64,000 nucleotides of DNA, from contig CAWFMB010000011.1 of the NCBI GenBank assembly GCA_963816685.1, positions 113,807 to 177,806 of the forward strand, in the 5' to 3' direction. Position numbers and translations under genes: made by a program. Within the stretch, counting starts at the first letter, position 1. Every line of letters starts with the position of its first letter. Source of the stretch: CAVYUC01 sp963816685 (GTDB lineage Bacteria > Bacteroidota > Bacteroidia > Bacteroidales > Prolixibacteraceae). Positions 53,586 through 62,388 of the stretch are shown here, one piece after another. The notes below the pieces were generated by a model. That model was not told the origin of the DNA, made no database searches, and was given only the letters and a program-made list of their open reading frames with translations.

Positions 53586-54836
53586 CTACCTGATTTTTAA
53601 CGTTACAATGGTTAGAATTGCAAGAAAAATTCCAACAATCCAAAACCGTGTGACAATTTTTGCTTCCGGTAAACCCTTTTTCTGAAAATGGTGATGAATA
53701 GGACTCATTAAAAAAATCCTTCTTCCCTCGCCATGCCTTTTCTTTGTGTACTTGAACCATGCAACCTGCATCACCACCGAAAGATTTTCGAGAAGGAAAA
53801 TTCCGCACAACAATGGAATCAGAATTTCCTTCCGGCAGATTATTGAAAACACAGCAAGAATACCTCCAAGTGCGAGACTCCCTGTGTCGCCCATAAAAAC
53901 CTGTGCCGGATATGAATTGTACCAGAGAAAACCAACAGTTGCACCAATAAATGCTGCAACAAAAACTGTAAGTTCACCAATATTAGGGATGTACATAATA
54001 TTCAGGTAATCTGAATAAATAATATTACCACTCACATATGCAAGCACCCCAAGCGTGGCTCCGCTTATAGCCGATGTTCCGGCCGCCAGCCCGTCAAGAC
54101 CATCCGTGAGATTTGCAGCGTTTGAAACAGCAGTTATTATCAAAATGATGGCGATGGCATAAATGACCCATTTCAGCCATTCAGAGGCATCACCGGCAAA
54201 AGCTACCAGCCATTCGTAATCAAACTCGTTCTTTTTAATAAATGGTAAAGTTGTTTTGGTGGATTTTACATCTTTTGTCACAAACTGCATTTCCTGTTCA
54301 CCTGTTTCAGGATTTATAACAATTTCCTCTAAATCGGCACCACTTGAATCCTTTACATGTTGTCTTACCTTTACTTCGTCGCTAATGAAAAGTGTGGCGG
54401 CAACAAAAAGCCCAAGACTTACCTGCCCCAGAATCTTAAATTTTCCGGCAAGTCCTTTTTTATTTTTAAGGAAAACTTTTATATAATCGTCAACAAACCC
54501 TATCAGTCCCAGAAATGCTGTAGTTACCAGCATCAAAAGGATATAAATATTATCGAGTTTGGCAAAAAGCAGCGTTGGGATAATGATTGCTGAAAGTATG
54601 ATAAGGCCTCCCATTGTCGGAGTACCTTTTTTCTGGAGCTGCCCTTGCAAACCTAAATCGCGGACTTCTTCGCCTATTTGTTTCTGCTGCAGGTAGCGAA
54701 TCATTTTTTTACCAAATGCAGTAGTAATTAAAAGTGACAGGATTATTGCCGCACCCGACCGGAACGAAATGTACTGAAACATTCCTATTCCGGGAAAATC
54801 GAATTCAGCCAGTAAATCATACAAATAATAGATCAT
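53586..54836 (-). CDS. mraY: phospho-N-acetylmuramoyl-pentapeptide transferase
   Basis: 416 aa with about ten membrane helices. KKGTPTMGGL, NLTDGLDGLA (catalytic Asp region) and FMGDTGSLALGG plus PIHHHFQKKG are all family signatures. It transfers phospho-MurNAc-pentapeptide to undecaprenyl phosphate (lipid I). It is ~50 residues longer than E. coli MraY because of an insertion at ~155-205 (VRQHVKDSSGADLEEI, KDVKSTKTTLPFIKK), usual in Bacteroidota. Confidence 0.96.
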   Translation of the reverse strand: MIYYLYDLLAEFDFPGIGMFQYISFRSGAAIILSLLITTAFGKKMIRYLQQKQIGEEVRDLGLQGQLQKKGTPTMGGLIILSAIIIPTLLFAKLDNIYILLMLVTTAFLGLIGFVDDYIKVFLKNKKGLAGKFKILGQVSLGLFVAATLFISDEVKVRQHVKDSSGADLEEIVINPETGEQEMQFVTKDVKSTKTTLPFIKKNEFDYEWLVAFAGDASEWLKWVIYAIAIILIITAVSNAANLTDGLDGLAAGTSAISGATLGVLAYVSGNIIYSDYLNIMYIPNIGELTVFVAAFIGATVGFLWYNSYPAQVFMGDTGSLALGGILAVFSIICRKEILIPLLCGIFLLENLSVVMQVAWFKYTKKRHGEGRRIFLMSPIHHHFQKKGLPEAKIVTRFWIVGIFLAILTIVTLKIR

Positions 54837-54847
54837 AATTTCCTTTT

Positions 54848-56305
54848 TTAACCTTCAATCCCGAAACACTTTTCTATTTCTTCCTTATCGTCAAAATGAT
54901 ATTTTACGCCATTCACTTCCTGGTAATTTTCATGACCTTTCCCGGCAATAAGTATAATATCTCCGGGTTGGGCAATTAAAGCGGCAGTTTTTATGGCTTC
55001 CCTTCTGTTTTCTATTGAAACCACCTTATTTTTAAACTGATTTTCCACACCCGCTTCCATGTCTTTAATAATCTGCACCGGATTTTCGGTACGTGGATTA
55101 TCGGAAGTTAAAATCACTTTATCGCTGGCAAGTAAAGCTTCTTTTGCCATTTCCGGACGTTTTGTTTTGTCCCGGTCGCCACCTGCGCCAATTAGTGTAA
55201 TTATCTGTTCGTCACCGGTTCTCATTTCTGAAATTGCATTCAAAACATTTTTTAGAGCATCGGGAGTATGCGCATAATCAACAATTGCCAGCTTTCCATC
55301 AACACTTCTGATTGTTTCAAACCTTCCTTTTACCGGCTCCAGGTTGCTCATCTGAGTAAGAACTTCTTCTTTGTTTTGACCCAGATTAACAGCAGTTGCA
55401 TATACAGCCAAAAGGTTCGATGCATTAAAAGTTCCTACAAATCTTGTCCAGATTTCGTTGCCTTCAAGATTAAGCAACATTCCATCAAAATGTCGTTCAA
55501 TGACTTTGCACCTGTAATCGGCCATTGTTCGGTTCGAATAAGTTATTTTCCGTGCTTTTGTATTCTGAAGCATTACCATCCCGTTTTTATCGTCGACGTT
55601 GGTAATGGCAAATGCATCAGGCGAAAGCTGAGTGAAAAAAGCCTGTTTTGCTTTTATATATTCAGCAAAAGTTTTATGATAATCCAGATGATCATGTGTA
55701 ATGTTGGTAAAAACACCCCCGGTGAACTGTATTCCTGCAATCCGCTGCTGATGAACTGCATGGGAACTTACTTCCATGAAACAATATTCACATCCTTCAA
55801 ACACCATTTTTGCCATCAACTGCTGAATTTTCAATGCATCCGGTGTTGTATGAGAAGCAATTTCCTCCTTTTCATTTATCCGGTAAGAAATAGTGGAAAT
55901 TAAACCTGTTTTATATCCAAGCTGAATAAACAGATTGTACAACAAGGTGGCAATACTTGTCTTCCCGTTGGTCCCGGTAACGCCAACCACTTTCATTTTT
56001 GATGAAGGAAAGTTAAAATAAGCTGCTGCGATCTGACCCAAAACCAGAGCTGTATCATCAACCTTTATACAGGTAATGTTTTTATCTGTTTCCACCGGAA
56101 ATTCCTGGCAGATGATAACTGTTGCGCCATTATTTATGGCAGTTCCTACAAATCTATGACCATCTGCATGTTCTCCACGTTGCGCCACAAACACAGAACC
56201 CTTTTGTACTTTCCGGGAATCAAATTCGATCCCGGTAATTTCCTTATCCGGCAATCCTTTTATATCGGTGTATCTGATATGTTTTATTAATTCTTCTAAC
56301 TTCAT
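54848..56305 (-). CDS. murE: UDP-MurNAc-tripeptide synthetase MurE, meso-DAP type
   Basis: 485 aa. ATP loop VVGVTGTNGKTSIATLLYN. The substrate-selecting motif is SDNPRTENP, the DNPR form that recognises meso-diaminopimelate rather than L-Lys. VDYAHTPDALKNVL and AGKGHENYQ are also conserved. It adds the third residue of the stem peptide. It begins 1 bp after ftsI and ends 11 bp before mraY. Confidence 0.96.
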   Translation of the reverse strand: MKLEELIKHIRYTDIKGLPDKEITGIEFDSRKVQKGSVFVAQRGEHADGHRFVGTAINNGATVIICQEFPVETDKNITCIKVDDTALVLGQIAAAYFNFPSSKMKVVGVTGTNGKTSIATLLYNLFIQLGYKTGLISTISYRINEKEEIASHTTPDALKIQQLMAKMVFEGCEYCFMEVSSHAVHQQRIAGIQFTGGVFTNITHDHLDYHKTFAEYIKAKQAFFTQLSPDAFAITNVDDKNGMVMLQNTKARKITYSNRTMADYRCKVIERHFDGMLLNLEGNEIWTRFVGTFNASNLLAVYATAVNLGQNKEEVLTQMSNLEPVKGRFETIRSVDGKLAIVDYAHTPDALKNVLNAISEMRTGDEQIITLIGAGGDRDKTKRPEMAKEALLASDKVILTSDNPRTENPVQIIKDMEAGVENQFKNKVVSIENRREAIKTAALIAQPGDIILIAGKGHENYQEVNGVKYHFDDKEEIEKCFGIEG

Positions 56306-56306
56306 C

Positions 56307-58385
56307 TTAGCCTAATGTGAGATTAACCAATTGTCCCCGCCTGTATTTTACACCAGGATTCAACGACTGGATTTTTACTTTTCCGGTTCCCTTAATCTTA
56401 ACTTGCAGCCCTGCATTTTCGAGCATAAAAACTGCATCGCTGGCACCCATTCCACGAACATCAGGAACTGTACCTGTATGAGCTTCAGTAATTGAATTGT
56501 TTTGTCCATCCGGAATATCCTCTATTTCCAATTCTTCAGCCAAAATCAATATATCCTCCGGATTTCCATTTTTAATTTCAGGTTGCTCTGTATTTTCCTC
56601 TTTTTGTAATTCTTCCGGATCATCTGTCAAAATTTGTATGGCAAATACTTTTTCAGCGATTTCCTTAAAAACAGGACCTGCTACTGACCCGCCATAATAA
56701 AGTCCGCTTCGGGGATTATTAAAAGTTACAATCATTGAATACTGAGGATCATCTGCAGGAAAATAACCGGCAAAGGATGCAAGGTACATTCCTTGCTGAT
56801 AACCTCCCTGATTTGTTGCAACCTGCGCTGTTCCGGTTTTACCGGCAATTTTGAAATATTCGTTCTGCAATGATTTTCCAGTTCCGTTTTCACAAACGCC
56901 TTCAAGCATTTTTTGTGCTTTTCCAAGAGTTTCTTTTGAAACAATCATCGGGTTAATAACTTCAGTTTTAAATTGTTTTACAAGCATACCATTATCCCGG
57001 ATTTCCTTCACCATCCGGGGTTTAACCATTTTGCCATTGTTGGCCACTGCATTGTAAAAGGTGAGAATCTGTAAGGGTGTCATTTTCGATTCATATCCAT
57101 ATGACATCCATGCCAATGATGTTCCCCACCAGTCTGCATCGCCCGGATATTTAAACAAAGGTTCACCTTCGCCGGTGACTTCAAGTCCAAGTGGTTTATT
57201 TACCCCAAAGCTGTACACCCGGTCGACATAATCTTTAGGACTTTTTTCATAACAGGTGGTAATAATTTTTGCAACACCAACATTTGATGATAATTCAAAA
57301 ATTTGTTTTACGGTTAATTTGCCATGTCCGCCATGCCGGTAATCGCTGTCATAAATGGTCCTGTCATGGTATTTCCATGCTCCGTTTCCTGTATCAAAAA
57401 CATCACTTGTATCAATTAAACCATCTTCCATTGCAGCCATCAGCGAAACCAGTTTAAAAGTCGAACCCGGCTCATAACAACCTGCATGTCCCAACGCATA
57501 ATTATAATTTTCGTAGTAGTCATTATTTTCTTTACCCAGATTGGCAACAGCTTTTATTTCACCGGTTTTCACCTCCATTAAAATTGCTGTTGCCCAATCG
57601 GCACTTGTAGCTTTAAGCTGATCATACAGTGCACTTTCGGCAATATCCTGAAACTTAACATTGATAGAAGTTATAATATCCATCCCATCCTGAGGTTCAA
57701 TTTCTGTGCGTGTAACCCACCTTCCCGAAAGATTTTCCTTATAGCTTATTCCGTTTTTACCTTTTAAATACTGCTCGTAAGCACCTTCCAAACCTGTGTA
57801 ACCAATATTTCCGTGAACTCCTCCGTAAGCGCCCTTATTTAATCCGCCAATGGTGCGTAATGCCAGGACTCCCAAAGGATTCAGGCGTTTGTTTTCCTGC
57901 TCAATTATCATTCCTCCCCCAAACCGGCCCCTGCGTAAAATCGGAAACTTTTTGATTTGCTGCAATTCACGGTAATCCACTTTTCGCGGAGTCAGCATAA
58001 ATCCCCGGTTTTTACTTTGGAAAGCAGCATTTAAATTGCGTGTATACTGTTGTTTGGAAACATCTTTGAAAAAATTGGACAGATACCAGGCAAGTGAATC
58101 GCTTTCATCATTGAATACCCTTTTAACGCCTTCAGCAGCCAAATCAATCCTCACATAGTAACCCGGGACAGATGTAGCCAGCACACTCCCGTCGTCGGCA
58201 CAAATATTCCCGCGGTTAGGTTCTACAATCAGTGTATTTTTTTTGAGATTATCTGCAATCTCTTCCCATCTGTCATTTTTAATTTTTTGGACAGAGATCA
58301 TCTTAACAACTACTGCCACTCCAAACAGCAGAAGGAAAAAATAAATTAAAGCAATCCGCGATACTATTGATTTTCGAATTTCCAC
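56307..58385 (-). CDS. ftsI: septal penicillin-binding protein FtsI with PASTA domain
   Basis: 692 aa from GTG at 58385, one base beyond the ftsL stop. An ATG at 58496 would overlap ftsL by 110 bp and add 37 residues rich in basic residues, so the GTG is preferred. Membrane helix near residues 8-28, dimerisation domain, then transpeptidase: GSTFKLVSLM (SxxK), FELSSNVGVAKI (SxN) and IAGKTGTAQVA (KTG). A single C-terminal PASTA domain (TVPDVRGMGASDAVFML) follows an acidic linker. It cross-links septal peptidoglycan with FtsW. Confidence 0.93.
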   Translation of the reverse strand: MEIRKSIVSRIALIYFFLLLFGVAVVVKMISVQKIKNDRWEEIADNLKKNTLIVEPNRGNICADDGSVLATSVPGYYVRIDLAAEGVKRVFNDESDSLAWYLSNFFKDVSKQQYTRNLNAAFQSKNRGFMLTPRKVDYRELQQIKKFPILRRGRFGGGMIIEQENKRLNPLGVLALRTIGGLNKGAYGGVHGNIGYTGLEGAYEQYLKGKNGISYKENLSGRWVTRTEIEPQDGMDIITSINVKFQDIAESALYDQLKATSADWATAILMEVKTGEIKAVANLGKENNDYYENYNYALGHAGCYEPGSTFKLVSLMAAMEDGLIDTSDVFDTGNGAWKYHDRTIYDSDYRHGGHGKLTVKQIFELSSNVGVAKIITTCYEKSPKDYVDRVYSFGVNKPLGLEVTGEGEPLFKYPGDADWWGTSLAWMSYGYESKMTPLQILTFYNAVANNGKMVKPRMVKEIRDNGMLVKQFKTEVINPMIVSKETLGKAQKMLEGVCENGTGKSLQNEYFKIAGKTGTAQVATNQGGYQQGMYLASFAGYFPADDPQYSMIVTFNNPRSGLYYGGSVAGPVFKEIAEKVFAIQILTDDPEELQKEENTEQPEIKNGNPEDILILAEELEIEDIPDGQNNSITEAHTGTVPDVRGMGASDAVFMLENAGLQVKIKGTGKVKIQSLNPGVKYRRGQLVNLTLG

Positions 58386-58386
58386 C

Positions 58387-58737
58387 TCAATGTTTTTTAC
58401 TTTGGACAATAATCTTCTTTGGTGGTCGCAACGGTTCTTCGAGTCCAATTCCAGCTGCTTCCACCTTTTTAACCACTTCCGACGGCCTGCTTGCATCCAT
58501 TAATTTTGCTGAAAGTGTAATGGATTCGGAGCGCAGGTTATCCAATGTATCCTGTAAAACCTCAATCTGCCGAATAGTTCGTTCAGACCAGTTCCTGTTC
58601 GTAATCTGTATCAATGCCAAAAAAGCGATAAAAAACAGAAAGGGCAACTGACGGGTAATTCGTTCATCCGTTAGAATTGTGCCTCCAAGAAATGATTTCA
58701 TCCCTGGCTTTTTGTTATTTTTTGCTTTCTCAGTCAT
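58387..58737 (-). CDS. ftsL: FtsL-like cell-division protein
   Basis: 116 aa from the ATG at 58737, just past the rsmH stop; a TTA-side ATG at 58755 would overlap rsmH. One membrane helix (residues ~34-52), then a periplasmic coiled coil RTIRQIEVLQDTLDNLRSES. The basic N terminus is cytoplasmic and the C terminus ends LRPPKKIIVQSKKH. Sequence is weakly conserved; position between rsmH and ftsI and the topology support FtsL. Confidence 0.78.
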   Translation of the reverse strand: MTEKAKNNKKPGMKSFLGGTILTDERITRQLPFLFFIAFLALIQITNRNWSERTIRQIEVLQDTLDNLRSESITLSAKLMDASRPSEVVKKVEAAGIGLEEPLRPPKKIIVQSKKH

Positions 58738-58738
58738 A

Positions 58739-59641
58739 TTATATTTTTTCAGCAATCCTTAATTTTGCACTTCTTGATCGTGGATTTTTATCAAGTTCCT
58801 TAACTGAAGGTGTAATTACCTTCCTGTTAATCATTTTAAATGGGGAAATTTGATTTCCATAAAAATCCTTTTCAAGTTTTCCTTCAAAATTTCCTGTTTT
58901 CATGAAATTCTTACACAACCGATCTTCAAGGCTATGATAAGTAATAATCACCAATCGTCCACCGGTTTTTAAAAGCTCCAGGGCAGAGGCAAAAAATTCT
59001 TTCAGGGCCTCCATTTCATCATTCACTTCTATTCGCAATGCCTGAAAAACCTGCGCCAGGTATTTGTTTTCAATAGCTTTGGGTGCGCATTTGGATGCAA
59101 CTTCTTTTAATTCTGTGGTAGTTAAAAATGGTTTATTGTTTCTTTGTTTTATAATTTCAGCAACAAGCCTGTTTGCATTCTTTACTTCACCATACAATCT
59201 GAAAATATTAACCAAAGCTTCTTCGCTATAGGTATTTACCACTTCAGCAGCATTGGTTTTTGCATTCTGGTTCATGCGCATATCCAGGTCGCCATCAAAA
59301 CGAAAAGAAAATCCACGTTCCGGAACATCAAAATCGTGTGACGAAACTCCCAGGTCAGCAAAAACAGCATCTACTTTTCCGACACCATAATAGCGAAGGA
59401 AATTTCTGACATATCTAAAATTATGTCGGATAAAAAAAAGCCGGTCATCCTCAATCGTATTCCCGGCAGCATCTTCATCCTGGTCGAAGGCAAAAAGCCT
59501 TCCCTGATTGAGGCTTTGGAGTATCAATCTTGAATGACCACCGCCGCCAAAAGTTGCATCCACCACATCTGCTTCAGGATGCAAATTTAACCCTGTCAAA
59601 CTTTCTTCGGGCATAACCGGTATATGATATTCCAACGTCAT
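58739..59641 (-). CDS. rsmH: 16S rRNA m4C1402 methyltransferase
   Basis: 300 aa. SAM loop VVDATFGGGGHSRLIL, then FAFDQDEDA, ADLGVSSHDFDVPERGFSF (family signature) and ITYHSLEDRLCKNF. It methylates N4 of C1402 of 16S rRNA in the decoding centre. Its start overlaps the mraZ stop by 4 bp (ATGA). Confidence 0.96.
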   Translation of the reverse strand: MTLEYHIPVMPEESLTGLNLHPEADVVDATFGGGGHSRLILQSLNQGRLFAFDQDEDAAGNTIEDDRLFFIRHNFRYVRNFLRYYGVGKVDAVFADLGVSSHDFDVPERGFSFRFDGDLDMRMNQNAKTNAAEVVNTYSEEALVNIFRLYGEVKNANRLVAEIIKQRNNKPFLTTTELKEVASKCAPKAIENKYLAQVFQALRIEVNDEMEALKEFFASALELLKTGGRLVIITYHSLEDRLCKNFMKTGNFEGKLEKDFYGNQISPFKMINRKVITPSVKELDKNPRSRSAKLRIAEKI

Positions 59642-60099
59642 TTATCTTCTGCCTGTCTTTTTCTTTTTTCTTTAAACCGCTGTGCAAAAGTCGATTTATC
59701 CATTTTCTCTTTCTGATACATCTCTGTATCCCATACCCTGATTGAAAGACCCATTCCAATTAACCGAACGCTTTTTTTAAGTTTTCCGTATTCAAGATAT
59801 TCAGTTGGAATATTCAACCGGCCATTGGCTGCCATTTCAACTTTTATGAAATTCTCATAGAAAAACTGCAGAAACTCGTCATCCTCTTCATTAAAAGGGT
59901 CAAGTGTACTTTTGAATGCATCAACCCTTCCCTGCCAGAATTTTTCAGGATAAATATCAAGACAATCTTTAAAAAGGTTGCGTTCAATAATTAATGATTC
60001 ACCGGCTAAATCACCCATCTCCTTTTTAAAAGACGACGGCAAAACAAAGCGTCCTTTATCATCGATTGTAGCATTATATGTTCCGGTAAATTCAACCAT
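59638..60099 (-). CDS. mraZ: transcriptional regulator MraZ
   Basis: 153 aa. Two AbrB/SpoVT-like modules: the first with DDKGRFVLPSSF (DxxxR), the second with MAANGRLNIPTEY, where the usual Asp is an Ala. MraZ forms rings and represses the dcw operon by binding spaced repeats upstream of its own gene. Four such repeats are present here. It is the first gene of the leftward operon running to yqeY. Confidence 0.95.
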   Translation of the reverse strand: MVEFTGTYNATIDDKGRFVLPSSFKKEMGDLAGESLIIERNLFKDCLDIYPEKFWQGRVDAFKSTLDPFNEEDDEFLQFFYENFIKVEMAANGRLNIPTEYLEYGKLKKSVRLIGMGLSIRVWDTEMYQKEKMDKSTFAQRFKEKRKRQAEDK

Positions 60100-60467
60100 G
60101 TTTTTAAAAAAGCTAATTATTAACGGTAAAAGTAAGAATTTATTCCAAAATCTGACACTTCATTCCACTTTATTCCACCGTATTACATTAAAAAACAAGG
60201 TTGAAAAAATGTTTGTAATTTGTTGAAAAATGAATATGTATAGCCTACCAATATTAACTAAATATTTGATTAGCAGCAATTTTATTTTAACACACAAAAT
60301 TATCAACAACAGTTAATAACTCTTTTGCGAATAAATAAAAAATCTTTTAAACATGAAAATTTGAGAATTGAAGAGTAAAAAATTTTATTTTCGACGATTG
60401 AACTATCATCTGATATTTAAGTTTTCTTTTGTAACTTAATTTTATTTAACAGACTAAAAAATTAACG
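60100..60467. other. divergent promoter region between mraZ and the glsA-like gene
   Basis: 368 bp, very AT-rich. It contains the MraZ-type operator at 60139-60178 and a single TTATCAACA near 60299, one mismatch from a DnaA box. No cluster of such boxes is present. No clear TTG-N20-TAnnTTTG was found for either gene. Confidence 0.5.
60139..60178 (-). promoter_or_regulatory. MraZ operator: four 10-bp direct repeats
   Basis: Read on the minus strand, GTGGAATAAA (60178-60169), GTGGAATGAA (60168-60159), GTGTCAGATT (60158-60149) and TTGGAATAAA (60148-60139) follow without gaps. The exact 10-bp period and GTGG core match MraZ boxes (TGGGN-N5 in E. coli, AAAGTG(T/G)-N3 in mollicutes). It ends 40 bp before the mraZ ATG. 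Confidence 0.75.
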
Positions 60468-61331
60468 GTGGAAGAAAGAGAGACGACTACTTTTAAACCG
60501 ATAAATATAAAAGAGGTTTTTACTTCTAAAAGTCCTGGATTAGCAAAAGTAATACCGGGATTTGTTTACAGTTATATTAAACGAATCCTTCATATCGATT
60601 TTATAAATGACTTTTTGAAGCGAAACGGACACCTGAAGGGAGTTGATTTTGTCGAACAGGTAATTTCTGAATTCAATGTTAAGGAGCATACTCACGGGTT
60701 GGAAAACATTCCGGATTCCGGCCGGTTCATTTTTGCCATCAACCATCCGCTAGGTGGTTTCGATGGTATGTTGCTGATGAAAATAGTGGATGCAAAACTT
60801 GGAAAGCTTAAATTCCTTTCCAATGATATTTTAATGAACATTCCTCAACTTAATCCGATGTTTGTTCCTGTAAATAAACATGGCGGTCATCCACGCGAAG
60901 TTGCAAAAATATTAAATGAAGCATATGATTCGGATATCCAGATAATGATTTTTCCTGCGGGGCTTGCATCCCGGAAAATTAAAGGAAAAATAGTTGATTT
61001 GGACTGGAAGAAACATTTTATTACGAAATCAATCCGGCACAAAAGGGATGTCATTCCGGTTTTTGTTTCAGGTCGAAACTCAAACCGTTTTTACCGACTT
61101 GCAAAATTCAGAAAGTTCTTTAAAATAAAGTGGAACCTCGAAATGTTTTTGCTTCCCGGTGAAACCATAAAACGCCGGAACTCGAATGTCCATATTTATT
61201 TTGGAAAACCTATTCCATATTCAACTTTTAACAATTCCAAAACGCATAAAGAATGGGCTGATTTTGTTAGAGATATTGTATATATGTTGCCCCAACAGAC
61301 GGCACAGGCAAATTTAAAATTACATCAATAA
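60468..61331 (+). CDS. glsA: PlsC-like acyltransferase, GlsA-type
   Basis: 287 aa from GTG at 60468, with no nearby ATG. Lysophospholipid-acyltransferase motifs: AINHPLGGFDGMLL (NHxxxxxD) and MIFPAGLASRKIKG, where Ala replaces the usual Glu of FPEG, as in hemolysin/OlsA-like members. It sits 44 bp upstream of a GNAT/hemolysin-family N-acyltransferase. In Bacteroides thetaiotaomicron glsB and glsA make glycine lipids, with GlsA O-acylating the N-acyl-glycine product; this pair fits that pattern, although the gene order is reversed as I remember it. Confidence 0.72.
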   Translation: MEERETTTFKPINIKEVFTSKSPGLAKVIPGFVYSYIKRILHIDFINDFLKRNGHLKGVDFVEQVISEFNVKEHTHGLENIPDSGRFIFAINHPLGGFDGMLLMKIVDAKLGKLKFLSNDILMNIPQLNPMFVPVNKHGGHPREVAKILNEAYDSDIQIMIFPAGLASRKIKGKIVDLDWKKHFITKSIRHKRDVIPVFVSGRNSNRFYRLAKFRKFFKIKWNLEMFLLPGETIKRRNSNVHIYFGKPIPYSTFNNSKTHKEWADFVRDIVYMLPQQTAQANLKLHQ

Positions 61332-61375
61332 AAATTCTAATTGTATTTTGTTAATTTTGTATTTTATATTTCAAT

Positions 61376-62344
61376 ATGAATGAAATGAAAGAAATTGTAA
61401 CACCGCTTCCAAAAGATAAAATTATTGCCGAGCTCACTCCCGAAAAATTGTTACGAAAAACAAACAAGGGAGGAAACGATATTTATATTATAACCTACCA
61501 TGATTCTCCGGCAATAATGCACGAAATAGGAAGATTGCGGGAAATTACTTTCAGGGATGCGGGCGGAGGCACCGGAAAAGAAATGGATATTGATGCTTAT
61601 GATACTTCAGATAACCCGTACAAACAACTCATCGTTTGGGATCCTGACTCACAGGAAATTCTTGGAGGATATCGTTATATTCTTGGAACAGATGCACCAA
61701 AAGATGAAAACGGAGAAGTGCTGCTGGCGACATCACGATTATTTCATTTCTCGCAAAGGTTTATTGATGAATTCCTGCCAAATACTTTGGAACTGGGGCG
61801 TTCGTTTGTGCAACCTGCTTATCAGTCGAGTAAAGCCGGTGCAAAAGCATTATTTGCACTCGATAATTTATGGGATGGTTTGGGAGCATTAACTGTCGAT
61901 CATCCGGAAATTAAATATTTTTTCGGAAAAGTAACCATGTACTCCCATTTTCATAATGAAGCCCGAAACCTAATTCAATATTTTTTCAGAAAATACTTCC
62001 GCGACAAGGAAAACCTTATTTATCCAAAAGCACCGGTAGAATTTGATTTCGATGAAGAAGAAATGAAAACGGTTTTTAATGGTGCCAATTATAACGAAGA
62101 CTACAAAATTCTTGTCCAATCAGTAAGACAATATGGTGAAAATGTTCCTCCGCTGATAAATGCCTATATGAATCTTTCACCTTCCATGAAAACTTTTGGA
62201 ACTGTTAACAATGAAAAATTCGGGAATGTGCTGGAGACAGGAATTATTGTCACCATAGATGATATTTACGGAGTTAAACGGGACAGGCACATTGAAACCT
62301 ATATTCAGGATAAGGAAAACGGGGAATGGCCTGAGCCTGAATAG
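61376..62344 (+). CDS. glsB: GNAT/hemolysin-family lipid N-acyltransferase, GlsB-type
   Basis: 322 aa. Acyltransferase of the PF13444 hemolysin/OlsB type: IMHEIGRLREITFRDAGGGTG, DIDAYDTSDNPYKQLIVWD, EILGGYRYILG and ELGRSFVQPAYQSS are its conserved blocks. OlsB relatives N-acylate ornithine; the Bacteroides relative GlsB N-acylates glycine. The adjacent GlsA-like gene supports a two-step amino-lipid pathway in the inner membrane. It converges on the sigma-54 regulator with a 44-bp gap. Confidence 0.78.
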   Translation: MNEMKEIVTPLPKDKIIAELTPEKLLRKTNKGGNDIYIITYHDSPAIMHEIGRLREITFRDAGGGTGKEMDIDAYDTSDNPYKQLIVWDPDSQEILGGYRYILGTDAPKDENGEVLLATSRLFHFSQRFIDEFLPNTLELGRSFVQPAYQSSKAGAKALFALDNLWDGLGALTVDHPEIKYFFGKVTMYSHFHNEARNLIQYFFRKYFRDKENLIYPKAPVEFDFDEEEMKTVFNGANYNEDYKILVQSVRQYGENVPPLINAYMNLSPSMKTFGTVNNEKFGNVLETGIIVTIDDIYGVKRDRHIETYIQDKENGEWPEPE

Positions 62345-62388
62345 TAACTTCATTCACCCAAAAACAGATATTCAGTTATCTGTTCTAA

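Noticed and set aside
55268..55903. 211-codon open frame on the plus strand
   Set aside because: Lies wholly antisense to murE, whose motifs are intact; no start context or family resemblance.
60100..60467. Possible replication origin because of AT richness and TTATCAACA
   Set aside because: Only one imperfect DnaA box, and no dnaA, dnaN or gyrB nearby.
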